Of a DNA stretch of 64,000 bases, positions 20,527-31,982 are shown in pieces. The translations under genes were made by a program, and so were the position numbers. Positions within the stretch are counted from its first letter, which is position 1, and each line of letters begins with the position of its first letter. The notes beneath the pieces are model-generated. The model did no database searches and was not told the origin of the DNA. It saw only the letters and a list, made by a program, of their open reading frames with translations. The stretch is from NCBI GenBank assembly GCA_027625915.1, contig JANTQA010000063.1, positions 5,351,501-5,415,500 of the forward strand, read 5' to 3'. This stretch comes from Anaeramoeba flamelloides (Eukaryota; Metamonada; Anaeramoebidae).

Positions 20527-23500
20527 ATGAAAAGAACACTGTTTTTTTTTGTGATAATATTTATATCAATTGTTCAAACTTGTGATTGTCAAAAGAATGA
20601 TGGTTTTGTAGATAAAAAAAGAAATGAACAGATTTATGAAATTATTCCACAGTTAGATGAAAGTGTTGAAGAGAAGCAATTCGATTGGTTAAATAATCTC
20701 TCGGATCAAAGTTTATCGAGGATTTTAGATTCGCTAATATTGATAGACGAACAAGAAATAGAAAAAGCCCAAGTCAAACAACAAAACAGCAACCAAAAAG
20801 AAACGCTTAAAAAAGAACAAGAAAACATAAAAGAAAAAGAAAAAGAGGTAAAAAAAGAAAAAGTAAAAGAAAAAGAAAAAGAAAACGAAAAAGAAAACGA
20901 AAAAGGCAACGAAACCAAAGAAAAAGTAAACACAATTAATTGTGAAACCCTTCCAAGCACAGATCAAAATTATGAAATTTTAACTAATTTTTACCATAGT
21001 TTAAATGGTGAAAATTGGAAAAATCAGTTAAATTGGCTAGACAGGTCTGTGTGCTTTTGTCGTTGGTATGGGATCAGCTGTAAAAATGGTTGCGATCTTG
21101 TAAATTGTCAAGATTGTCAGATTACGGAAATGTAACAAATCCTATTCTTTGATTTTTTCTCAATTCTTAAAAATACACTCACACTTAACAACGAAAGAAA
21201 TAAAAAAAACGATAAAAAACTAAACATTGAATTTAATTCTTTTCTAATATTGAATAAAAACAAAACAGAAACCTAAGTGACAATGGGTTAAAAGGAACAA
21301 TTAATGACGATTTTACGAATTTAACACAAGTAGATAATCTGTAACATTTTTTATTCCAATTTTACTCAAAAATAACACAAAAAAATAATCAAAATACAAA
21401 AACGACATCAATCGAAACAAAAACACGTAAAACAACAAAAAACAAAAAACAAATAACAAACAACCAACAACAAACAACAAATAACAAATAACAAATAATA
21501 AATAACAAATAACAAATAACAAATAACAAACAAAAAACAAAAATAGTGATCTCTCCAAAAACAAAGGAATTGAATTGTCCATGAACTTGGGAGAATTGTG
21601 TTCTGTTAACAGTCTACGATTAAGCTATAATAATTTGATGGAACTACCATTGTCATTTCAAGATCACAAAAGACTCTACACTATTAACTTATCCTTTAAC
21701 AAATTTGAATATTTCCCCAACATCCTATGCACTCTGCCCGATTTGGTATCATTGTCATTATCAAATAACAACATAAAAACGGTTCCTGGGTGTTTTAATT
21801 ATATGGGGAGTTTAGTCGAGCTGTATTTAGATCAGAATGAAATCGAAACATTACCACAAAATTATGATAAATTATCAAATTTACAAACCTTCTCTTTAAA
21901 GAATAACAAAATTAAAATGTTACCAAGGGGGATTGGCGATCTGACAACTTTAAGAAAATTATCTTTAAATAATAACTTATTAACAAGCCTTCCCAGCACT
22001 ATTGGCAATTTAAACAGTTTAGAAACAATTGATTTATATAACAACCAATTGATTACAGTGCCTGATGAGATTGGGGAATTAATTAATCTAAGCAATTTGG
22101 ATTTTTCAAGTAACAAATTAAATTCACTACCGCTGAGTTTAAAAAATTTAACAAAAACACAGAATATTAATTTATTTAATAATTCCTTTACCAGCATTCC
22201 ACGTGTTATTAAAGAATCTAAGCATTTAAGATATTTAAATTTGGATTTTAATTATATTACAACTTTGCCCGATTGGATTGGCGACTTGAAGGATTTAAAT
22301 AATTTAAACTTTGAAAATAATCAATTAATGGGATTACCGGAATCTATGAAAAATTTAACAAATTTGACTTATTTAAAACTTGCTAATAACAAAATTAGTT
22401 ACATTCCAGAATGGTTTGGTGATATTAAGCAATTGGTGGTATTGGATTTGTCTGATAATTTAATCCATGAAATCCCAAATTCATTTCAAAAATTAATCTA
22501 CTTATCAAGTTTAAATTTAAATAATAATTTCTTAATTGATTTGCCAAATGAACTCTGTTCAACCCCACTAAACAGGCAAAAATTAGAATTATCAAATAAT
22601 TTATTTTCAATGATACCGGAATGTATTTTTCAATGCGAAAAATTACTCACATTAGAAATGGATAACAATGAAATTACATTTATCCCGGTAAATATTTCAA
22701 AATTGCAAAATCTTGGATCGTTGTCTTTAAATAAAAATATTATCCAAAAAGTCCCAATTGAACTTAATGCAATTACGAATTTAAATTATTTCTCGATCAA
22801 TGAAAATAAATTAAGCACATTTCCTGAAGGCATTTTCAGTAATAATATTCACTCCATAACTTTGGATTTAAGTGGTAATAATATTGTGGATATCGAATTT
22901 CTTTGTAAGGTGCCATACATCAAGGCCTTGTATTTATATAATAACGAAATTGAGGAGATACCAAAATGTTTTTTAAATATCAATACTTGCGAAACATTGT
23001 CTTTACATTGCAATGGTTTAAAGGGGGGCATTGAGTATATTGCAAATAATAAGGAATTAAAAGCATTGTATTTGGATAATAATTTATTAACAAATTTGAC
23101 GAACGAAATCGGCGAATTAAATGAATTATCAACAATCACATTAAACAATAACCAATTAATTGAATTGCCAAATTCGATTGGTAATTTACAAAATTTAACA
23201 AAATTGGATTTATCTTATAATAATTTAAGAGCGTTGCCAGATACATTAAATGAATTAATTAATTTACAAATTTTAATTTTAAAAAAAAATAATTTTCAAA
23301 TTTTCCCACCGGTTATTGCCCAAATGGGTTTCCTAATAGAATTAGATTTATCGAAAAATAATATTGATCAAATCGATTTGAGCTTTGAAAAGTTAGTTCA
23401 TTTGCAAAAATTAAACTTAAATGATAATTCATATTCAAACCAAAATCAGAATGGATCCCTATTACCATATTCATTTTGGCAATTAATTAATTTGGTTGAA

Positions 23501-26500
23501 TTAAGATTTTCTAATAATCTATTATATCAAATCTCCGCTAATTTATCAAAATTGGTAAACTTGGAAATACTGGATCTATCAAATAATTATTTGTCAACGG
23601 TTCCACAGGGGATGTATTCTTTGAAAAAAATTCAGGAAATTAATTTACAAAGCAATAATATTGCGAACAAATTGGATTCCAGTTTAAGCAAGTTGCAAAA
23701 TTTACAAAGTTTCAAAATTTCCAATAATAAATTCTCTGGATTAATACCAATAGAAATCTTTCAATTGCAAAAAATAGTCTATTTAGATTTGTCTTTAAAT
23801 AATTTTAATGGCAATTTTGAAACAGTTAATATATGTAGTTTGCCAAGTTTGGAAACCCTGTTATTAAACGATAACCAACTGACACAATTCGTAACAAAAA
23901 ATTATTATTCGAATTGCCAATTGCCTAATTTAATTGAAATCAATTTTTCAAATAATTTAATAAAAGCTTCCATTGAGGACATCATTCAATATTTTACGAT
24001 ATATGCAAACAGTTTACAAAATTTTCAATTTTCAAATAACAAATTATTTGGGAATTCAAATAGCCAATTAATGAATGATTTTAAACAATTAAAAATTTTG
24101 GATATTTCGTTAAATAATGAAATTGGGGGGATGGCGCTCGAGTGTATAGATTCATTAAATTTGGAAAAAATCTTTCTTCAGTCGACAAAGGTCTATGGTC
24201 CAATTCCTTACAATTGGCGAACGCTGACACATTTGAATGAAATCGATATATCGGATACCAAGATGAGCTCAGATACTCTTCCAGTGTTTTTGGATTATGA
24301 TTTTAAATCTTGGAAAAGGAAATCCCATAATGACCCAATGCTGTGTCCCCAATTTAAGGGCAAAAATAATAACATCGAAGTCAAAATTAGCTTGGAATAT
24401 ACTAATTATAGATACTGCGTGTGTGACGCGGGGTATTTTAAAGGCAAATTAAATAATGAATGTATTAAATGTGATTATGGCTGCGATTGTATACCTGGAA
24501 AGATAAACAATTGTTATCCTTCTCCGAACATCACCAATTTGAAAAAGATTATACCGTGTGCTAAGGTTTCGAATGAGGGGATTTGTAACTTACAAATTCC
24601 CCAAGCAAATGACCCCAATTCCCTTCCAACCACTTCAATTTATCATTATAGTGGCCATTACGGTTACAGTGGCCGCGGTAATCAGGTTGGTAATTATGTT
24701 TATAAAGGAGAGAATTATGGTGAGGGTGATGGTAGTGATGATGATGATTATTATTCAAATTTCACTTGCAAAGCAGGATTTACTGGAAGACTGTGTTCAG
24801 AATGCAATAACAGTAAAAAGAAAACTTATTATTCATTCAATCAAAATTGTCTATTATGTAAAACTTGGTTAACAATACTCGTGCCATTCGTTTATTTTTT
24901 AATTGTCTTTTTATTAATCTTTCTGTTAATAAAAATTCCAGGTAGAATGACAGGGATATTACAGATTATTTTAAATTTTTTACAAGCCGAATCTGTTTTT
25001 TCAACGTCAAATTTAGGTTTGCCCAACAGTGTCTTTAAAGCCATCGAATTTGTCTATATGTTTTCGACTTTTGATGTCCAAATTTTCCAATGTATAAAAA
25101 AGACTTTAAGTTTTAATAACTTTTTTGGAATCACTTTATCATTCCCCATTTTTTCTTTTTTATTAATTTTATTATTGTATTTTTTTGGCTTTTTATTGAA
25201 AAAAATTTCGAAAAAAAACAATACCAAAAAAATTAATAATAAAAAGAATAGTAAGAAAAAAGGGAAATTGAATATGAACGAAGTTGAATTATATCATCCA
25301 TTACTTGAAAGTGAAGAAATTACCGATAGCTTTGAGAATTCTGAAACTTTGAATGATGAAACTGGAAAGGAAAATATAAAGAGGGTTATAATAAATGATA
25401 AAAATGATTACAATGGAGATAAAAAAGAGAAATTGATATTTGATAAAATTAATATTTCTAATGATGACGATGATGATGATGATGTTGATGATGTTGATGT
25501 TGATGTTGATGATGATGATGATGATGACGATGACGATGACGATGACGATGATGATGTTGATATGGATAAGAATAGGAATGTTATTAATCTTATAAGTGAA
25601 GGTGGTAGTAGTGGTGATTGTGGTGAAACAGTTAACAATGATGATGTAAAAAAAGAAAAAAAGAAAAATAGCGAAAGTGATTACCAAGAAGATAAAGGCA
25701 AAGTTAGTTCAAGTGGTGACGAAGATAAGGATCATGAAGGTAAAAATAATAAAGATGGTGGCATTAATAATGCTTTTATTAATAATACACATTCCAGTGC
25801 AAATAGAAATGTACAGCCTTGGCTCTATAAATGCTTTTATATTTTTTTATTTTTAGTATCGCTTAATTATCTCCCTGTGTCTTCTTGGATATTTAAAATA
25901 TTTGGATGTTCGTTGAAAGATGAAAATAATGTTAGATATTTAAATACAGTGCCTTATTTGCAATGTTACCCTTATACCAAACAATATCGCATATTATTAT
26001 CGTTTGCCATTATTTGCACAATTGTCTATATTATCGGAATACCTCTAATCTTTTTAATTCTTGTGTTAAAGGGTAAAAAGTGGTTTACATTTGAGCAACT
26101 CGAGGTTTTGACTGGATTTTTAACTGGTCCATTTAAATCAAAATATTGGTGGTGGTTTTTAATTGACTTTTTAAGAAAGTTATCTATTTCTTTTTGTAAT
26201 TCGATAATTCCCTTGTATTCACAAAATAGATCAATTTTGATTTTTTTTGTTTTCCAATTTTCAATAATTCTACAACATGCTTTTATGCCTTATAATGGGA
26301 AATTTAAAAACTCCGCAAGTCTATTAACTTTTTATTCAACTTTTATTGGCTATTTTTCTGGAATAATCATTAATTTCCTTAATACCAAACAATACCATAA
26401 TACAATATATATTATGAATATTTTGTTAAAAATTAAAACAATTTTAATTTATTCAATTATTTTTATCTTATATTGTTGGGTCTATAGGAAAAAATTAAAA

Positions 26501-26548
26501 AAAAATTTATTCAATATTAACATTAAAAAATCGAAAAAAAAACATTAA
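20527..26548 (+). CDS. giant leucine-rich-repeat receptor-like membrane protein
   Basis: Three exons: 20527-21131, 21269-21340 and 21547-26548, giving about 1892 residues. Introns are 137 bp (GTAACA...AAACAG) and 206 bp (GTAACA...AAATAG). The joins yield an unbroken LRR series (ITEINLSDNGLKGTI; VDNLDLSKNKGIELSMNLG), which strongly supports them. Order: signal peptide (~1-22); Lys/Glu-rich linker (~80-138); plant-type LRR N-cap (NFYHSLNGENWKNQLNW with a Cys cluster); roughly 40 LRRs to ~residue 1140; a Cys-rich stalk with an EGF-like CKAGFTGRLCSEC; then about seven or eight membrane segments (~1332, 1425, 1650, 1705, 1757, 1786, 1814, 1860). A 150-200-residue acidic insert interrupts the membrane domain. 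A Cys-rich stalk followed by a multipass tail is familiar in large protist surface proteins. No kinase or TIR domain is present, so the signalling output is unknown. It is probably a cell-surface recognition or adhesion protein. Confidence 0.88.
21419..21545 (+). repeat. AACAAAT-type tandem repeat in LRR-gene intron 2
   Basis: Seven-base AAATAAC units and AACAACAA variants run without interruption to the acceptor site of intron 2. The tract makes a Tyr/Leu-rich spurious frame on the minus strand. It takes up most of the 206-bp intron. Confidence 0.85.
25460..25566 (+). repeat. GAT/GAC triplet tract encoding poly-Asp in the LRR gene
   Basis: About 35 GAT, GAC and GTT triplets encode an Asp/Val tract in the loop between two membrane segments. 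It is uninterrupted and in frame. Confidence 0.9.
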
Positions 26549-26879
26549 ATTAATATTTTTTTTTTTATTTTATTTAAATAGAGGAATGTGGATATTAATA
26601 TTTAAATAAGAGATTTATGAAATTATTAACATCTACGGATAAATTTTCTTTAAAATAAATTATTTTATATTCATTCATTTTATTTTCAAGAATTAATTAT
26701 ATTTTCTTATTCTCTTGTTTATTGATTTAAAGAATTAAAAAAAAAAAAAACTGTTATTATTAAAACAAGTTATTTGTCAATATTTATTTTTTTATTTTTT
26801 CATTATAATTGTTAATTGGAAATAGTTTTATTTGTTTGAAAATTTTTTAAAAAATTGCGAAATAATTGTAAATTCTATT
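26549..26879. other. 3' flank of the LRR gene
   Basis: Very A/T-rich. Nothing recognisable beyond possible 3'-processing words. Confidence 0.4.
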
Positions 26880-27690
26880 AAGATATTTAATTTTTGTTTT
26901 TTTAATAATCCATTGAAAATAAATATAAGATTCAGTTAATAATCATTATTTTACAATAAACAGATATATAAATATTTCTTTTTTTATGCGTTAAATTTTC
27001 TGAGGTTTTAAAAAAGTATTTTGATGTAATTTTTTATTTAATAATTTGGTTATTTTTCTTTAATTTTTTTGCTGAAAAAAAGTTCATTTATTTTGTTCTT
27101 TGAATAAACAAATTATTTTTTTAAAAAAGTTTCAAAATAATTATTTTTTTTTTGAAATTAATAGATTTTTTATATAGAGCTCTTCCGAATCTTGGTGGTT
27201 TTTTAAAAAAAGGTGTTTTATAAACTTAATTAATAGGCAATGAGGTTTATTTATTCTTTAAGTGGCTAGTCTCTATTTTTTTTTTTTTTGACCAATTTCT
27301 AAATAAGGATTCCTTTTCTAGAAATATGTATAATATTGGAAATAAACAAGAGTTTTCAAATAAAAGTAATTAGTAAAAAATTTTCTTAATCTTTATAAAA
27401 ATGAGGTAAAAAAATTGAAGAGAGATTTTCCTTTGAAAAAATAATTTTTATTTTTGGTAAATAATTCAGAAATATGTTGAATTTTGATACTTTTCAAAAA
27501 TGAGAAAAAAGAAATCACATTTTTAAAAATAATAATTAATTTTGCTAATAACTTTAAAATTAAGTTTGGTTTTGTATTCCTTTGATTTTTAATTCATTTT
27601 TCAATGTTGAGAATTCAATAAAGTTTTTTTTTGATTTTGTTATTTAATTTACTTCAAATTTTTTTTTTTTTTTTGTTTACGAGGTTATAA
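26880..27690 (+). repeat. dispersed repeat family D (copy 3, diverged)
   Basis: Aligns with 39900-40585. The order of landmarks is preserved: TAATAATCATTATT, then GAGGTTTTAAAAAAGTATTT, the TTTATATAGAGCTCTTCC block corresponding to the ACGGAGCTATTTC block at 7307, then the TTTACTTCAAATTTTT end. More diverged than the other copies, so presumably older. Boundaries are approximate. Confidence 0.5.
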
Positions 27691-28445
27691 AGGTTTACAA
27701 TCCCTAAAATAGGAGGGTGAGATTATATTTTAGGTGTGGTAACGTGTTATTTTTAGTTCTTAGTTATTCAATCTTTGTCATTGTATTAGTTTAGATAGTA
27801 GTTATATACTGTGATTAAAATCTTTAATACCTACCCATAGCCAATAATCCAAGTTTCAAAACAAAATCAGTGCTGTTTTTATTCTTGTTCCAATTGAAAA
27901 ATTAATTCTTGACCCAATAGTATACCTAAGTTCAAATCAATTTATAAAGGTAAACACCCTTGATGTTCTAAGCAAAATTTAAATTATGAATGCAATGAGT
28001 TCAAATTTTTTGTAAATTTTCCCTTTTTTTGAAATTTTTTGTTATTAAATATAAGAAAAATTGTATCAAAAATTAACTTTATTTTTTGATATAAAGTTTC
28101 CCATTGGATTCTTCAATTTTGAAACTTCTTTTTTTAATAATAGTGCTTTAAGAAACCAGTATCATTTTCATTTATAGTTTATTGTTGGTTTATGTGATCT
28201 ATTAATGTATGGTCTTATATAAAAATGAAACATAGTTTAAATTTTTAAATACAGTTAAAAGTTTTATAATACCAAATTATTTTGAAAACAGGACTCATTC
28301 AAAAATGAATTTATTTCTTTTTTCCATAAAACTTAATCGAGTGGTGTTAAACTAAGTGGCTGTGGGTATTTAATAATAAATTTCAGAGAAAATAGTTTTT
28401 GGAATTTTCAATAAAGGTTTGTTTTATTTTGGAGCTTTTAAGACG
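27691..28445. other. gene-free stretch between repeats D and E
   Basis: No coding signal and no repeat recognised elsewhere in the window. Confidence 0.4.
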
Positions 28446-29637
28446 GTAAGTACATTTTTCATTTTTTGAGTTCCACCATTTATGTGAAACAGAATTCTTA
28501 AAATCATTTCTTTAGTCAAATACATTGATATTTTAAGAAATACTAGAGTGGAATATATCCTCGTTTAAAATATTTTCATACCAAACAAAAAATAGAATTC
28601 AAAAACATTAAAAAATTGATTAAGAAAAAATACTTAAAAATCATTTATTTCTTAACCTTATCTATAAACTTTTGCACAATTACTTATTCTTAATTTGGTT
28701 TTGTTTTTAATTCTTTATGAAAGTAATTTTGTTTGTAAAATTTTTTAAAAACAAATTACTTTTTATTTCTCAAGAATAACCAAAATGGATTTAAAAACGC
28801 TATTTTGATTTAATTCTTCGAATTCTTATTTTAAACAGAAAAATGGCATATTTTTAATTGTTCTTGAGAGTAAGGGTTTATTGGACAAATTGGTTTGATT
28901 TGATAATTATTTATTTTCCATGAAAATTGGAAAACTCAAAATAATTTTGAATTCGGATTGAAATTTTTTCAAAATTTTTTTTTTATTTTGGGTTGAATCT
29001 GTTGTAATTGTTTTTTGATTCCGAGAATTCAATTACTTAATTTTTTTGAAATATTCTTGTTTGTTTTGGCTTTGTTTGATAAAAATATTTTAAACTAGAA
29101 ATTTGAACGTTAATTTGTAAAAAAATGTTTTGTAAAATAATAATAAATAATAATGGTGCCAAAAATTCAAGGTAAAAAATTGTTTGGGTCCACACAACGT
29201 AAGAAAATAAAATCGACAAATCTTCAAAATTAGCCTTTTATCGAATATTTTTTTTTTTCAGTCTTGATTTCAACAAATTTATTTGGAAAGGTGATCTTTC
29301 TTGTTTGGTCTTCTAACAGAAAAGACTTGTTTCAAATACACACCCTTTCGGGTTTATTTTTTTGGTTTATTGTCAGGATTAATTTCACTCGTTCGTATAA
29401 AGACATCTCAAGATCCAAAATCAAATTTAACAAAACCCGAAATTTAATTCAAAAAAAATCTGTTCAAAAAATGAAAGATTCAACTCTGAATTAATTTGGG
29501 TTCATTTTCTTTTCACCAATAGAACTCACGAATGGGATTTTGGTTTCAAAGTTTCAATATCTGGTGGCACTCAAAAAATATTTTTGAGGTAAGGTTCACA
29601 CAATTAAAATTTTTCTAAATTGTAAAATGTACTTACT
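28446..29637 (+). mobile_element. dispersed element family E (copy 2)
   Basis: 1192 bp with inverted GTAAGTACATTTT ends, collinear with 11663-12857. The open frame at 29264-29494 corresponds in position to the 12415-12597 frame of the other copy, but both are short and dissimilar, so a shared protein is doubtful. The best preserved copy of E here. Confidence 0.72.
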
Positions 29638-30131
29638 TCCTTAAAAACATAATTTTTATTTTTTGGTAATTGGGTTTACGGGTAATGAAATATTCAGTTT
29701 ATAACCCAACTTTCAATTTTTTTTATTAAATTTCTGAGCAACCTATTAGGTCTTACCCTCTTCAATTCAGTTTTTGGAAAAAAAAAAATATGGCTGTGTA
29801 ATGACTCTTGAACAAAGATAAAAATTCTTACAAAGTTGAAGATCTGGTCAGTTCAAAACCAAAATAACAAGCCACCAAACCCAACACAAGATAACTTTTT
29901 TTCCCCTTTTTCAGAATTGATAATCGAAAGGAATTAATATCACACTTTTTTTCTTTTTTGTTGATAATTTTGATTATTTAAAGTTTTGTTCTTCTAGAAA
30001 AAAAGAAACCAGTTTATTAAGTTCAAAAAAAGGAGTTATTCGCAAAAGTTAATTTACGAAAAATTTTATTTTTTTTTATTTTTTTTTTTCTCTTTTTCAC
30101 ATTTTTTTGTTTAACAATTACCAAAATCGAA
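29638..30131. promoter_or_regulatory. methyltransferase upstream region
   Basis: T-rich tracts directly precede the start codon, which sits in an AAAATCGAAATGG context. No named promoter element is visible. The stretch at 29760-29900 shows no coding signal. Confidence 0.3.
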
Positions 30132-30896
30132 ATGGAAAACCAATATTCAGAATTAGCAAAGATCTATAATAATTTCATTGAAAATGGAGGTCCAAATGGA
30201 TCCTATTATAATTATAGTTCTGTAGCCGAGAGTCTCTCTGAATTACTTGTTGAAAAGCCAACATCAAGAATCTTAGAAATTGGTGCAGGAACTGGATCCT
30301 TTGTATTGAAACTGATCCCCAAATTTCCCGAATCCCATTTTGTGCTTATTGATCACACAGAAGAAATGCTCAACCAAGCAAAGGTGCTACTTTCAAAATA
30401 TTCTTCCCAAGTTACCTTTATTTGTGCAGACGTAAAAACGATTGTATTTGAAGAAAAATTTGATGTTATCGTCTCCCATGGGGGTGTATGGTTTGCGGGG
30501 TGGGTTAATGGAAAACCAAAGGAAATTGATTTTTATTCTGACATACAATTGTTTAGCCACATTAATGGATTCGAAGAGAATAAATTGGCACTTACAAATA
30601 TTCTTAAATATTTGAAACCTGAGGGATTTTTGTCAATGAACGTTCAAGAAACGCTTGGGATATATGAAACCGTACTCAAAGAAGGAATACATTATTCCCA
30701 AAAAGTTGAATTGCTCAATGAGAACCAATTTAAAAAACAATATATTTTTAAAAAAGATAACAAAATCATTGCACACCAATTTTGTGTTTTTTTCTATATG
30801 AAAAATGATCAACTAAAAAAATTCCTCAAAGAATTAAATCTTCAATATATAGGAATAGACTCAAAAATGAGAATGATCTTATTAAAAAAAATCTAA
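30132..30896 (+). CDS. class I SAM-dependent methyltransferase
   Basis: An intronless 254-residue protein with a seven-beta-strand Rossmann methyltransferase fold. Motif I (ILEIGAGTGSF, residues 47-57) binds SAM. An acidic residue at the end of strand 2 (VLIDHTEEML, Asp74) should contact the ribose, and CADV (98-101) fits motif III with FDVIVSHG following. The 120-200 region with KYLKPEGFLSMNV is the usual post-motif-IV strand. The N-terminus (YSELAKIYNNF) is typical of small-molecule methyltransferases of the Methyltransf_11/25 groups. The substrate cannot be deduced. There is no signal peptide or membrane segment, so it is presumably cytosolic. Absence of introns and a compact bacterial-style domain make lateral acquisition possible, but base composition gives no clear sign of it. 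It stands alone between repeats. Confidence 0.88.
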   Translation: MENQYSELAKIYNNFIENGGPNGSYYNYSSVAESLSELLVEKPTSRILEIGAGTGSFVLKLIPKFPESHFVLIDHTEEMLNQAKVLLSKYSSQVTFICADVKTIVFEEKFDVIVSHGGVWFAGWVNGKPKEIDFYSDIQLFSHINGFEENKLALTNILKYLKPEGFLSMNVQETLGIYETVLKEGIHYSQKVELLNENQFKKQYIFKKDNKIIAHQFCVFFYMKNDQLKKFLKELNLQYIGIDSKMRMILLKKI

Positions 30897-31982
30897 AAAT
30901 TATGGGTTATTCAAGTTATTATGCCAAAAAAAATCATCCATTCCATTGTCTGAATTTTTGAATTGTTCTTTTTGATTAATACCCAAGACTATTTACTTGA
31001 AGAAGAAACTTGTCTTTTTTTGATTTTAAAAGTCTTTTCACAGAAATTACAAGATACTAGCTGAAAATAAAAAAAATAATTATTGTTAAATTTTGTTTAA
31101 ATAGTCATTTGGGAAAAAACGTAATAACTGGAAATCAAGTTTCATATGGGTTTTAATTATGAACCTTATAGAAAATGAAAAGTAAGACCAATTAATCAAA
31201 AGAAAAAAATAATTTTAAATAAATAAAATGGGGGATTCAATATTATAACCAATTTTCTATAATACTATCTATTAGATAAGGGTTTTTCCTTGATTGATCG
31301 ATTATTAAAAAAACTTTTATTGTGTCGATTACTTCATTTTGATTTTAATCATTTATTTTTGAATTTTTATTAATTGATCTAAGTTTTTTTTTCCATTAAG
31401 GTTCACCATTAAAAACTGCGTTGAACTTTTTTCCCTATTTCACATTTTTTCTCAAATGATTAGTTGAATATTATTGATTTCCATATTACTATTTTTTCTT
31501 TTATTTTTTCTTAATTTTAGCATTTATTATTTAATTAATTTCCAAGTGTCTGTTTTTAAATTTAGTTGTCACTCCGAATATTGATTCAATATTCATAAAT
31601 TCTAACAAACCAAATCCTGGAATAACAACCCATCATCAAATTAGAATGCTTTCTTTTTTTCTTCAATTTTCATTATCCTTTTGTTTTGAAACTATCACAA
31701 AAAATTCTTTTAAAAAAAAAAAAAAAAAAATTACAAACTTTAGACCCTTGTGTTTGTTTTTGATAGAATTCAAAAAATATTAGTGAAAAAAATTATTAAA
31801 ATTATCAGGAAAAATAATTTTGGTTATTGTCTAAAATATACAATTAAAGCACACTATTTTTAATAAAAATTATATTTTTAGAAATTGTTAAAATTATCAT
31901 AAATTGGTGTGATATCAGCGAATAAAAGTTATGAGATGTGTTAAAAAAATTACATTTAAAAAAAAAAAGAAAAAATACGGTA
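30897..31982. other. methyltransferase 3' flank, gene-free
   Basis: A/T-rich with poly-A and poly-T runs. No gene and no recognised repeat. Confidence 0.4.

Noticed and set aside
20706-20967. Minus-strand Phe/Ser-rich frames
   Set aside because: Shadows of the Lys/Glu linker in exon 1 of the LRR gene.
25301-25687. Minus-strand Ile/Val and poly-Ser frames
   Set aside because: Shadows of the poly-Asp tract of the LRR gene.
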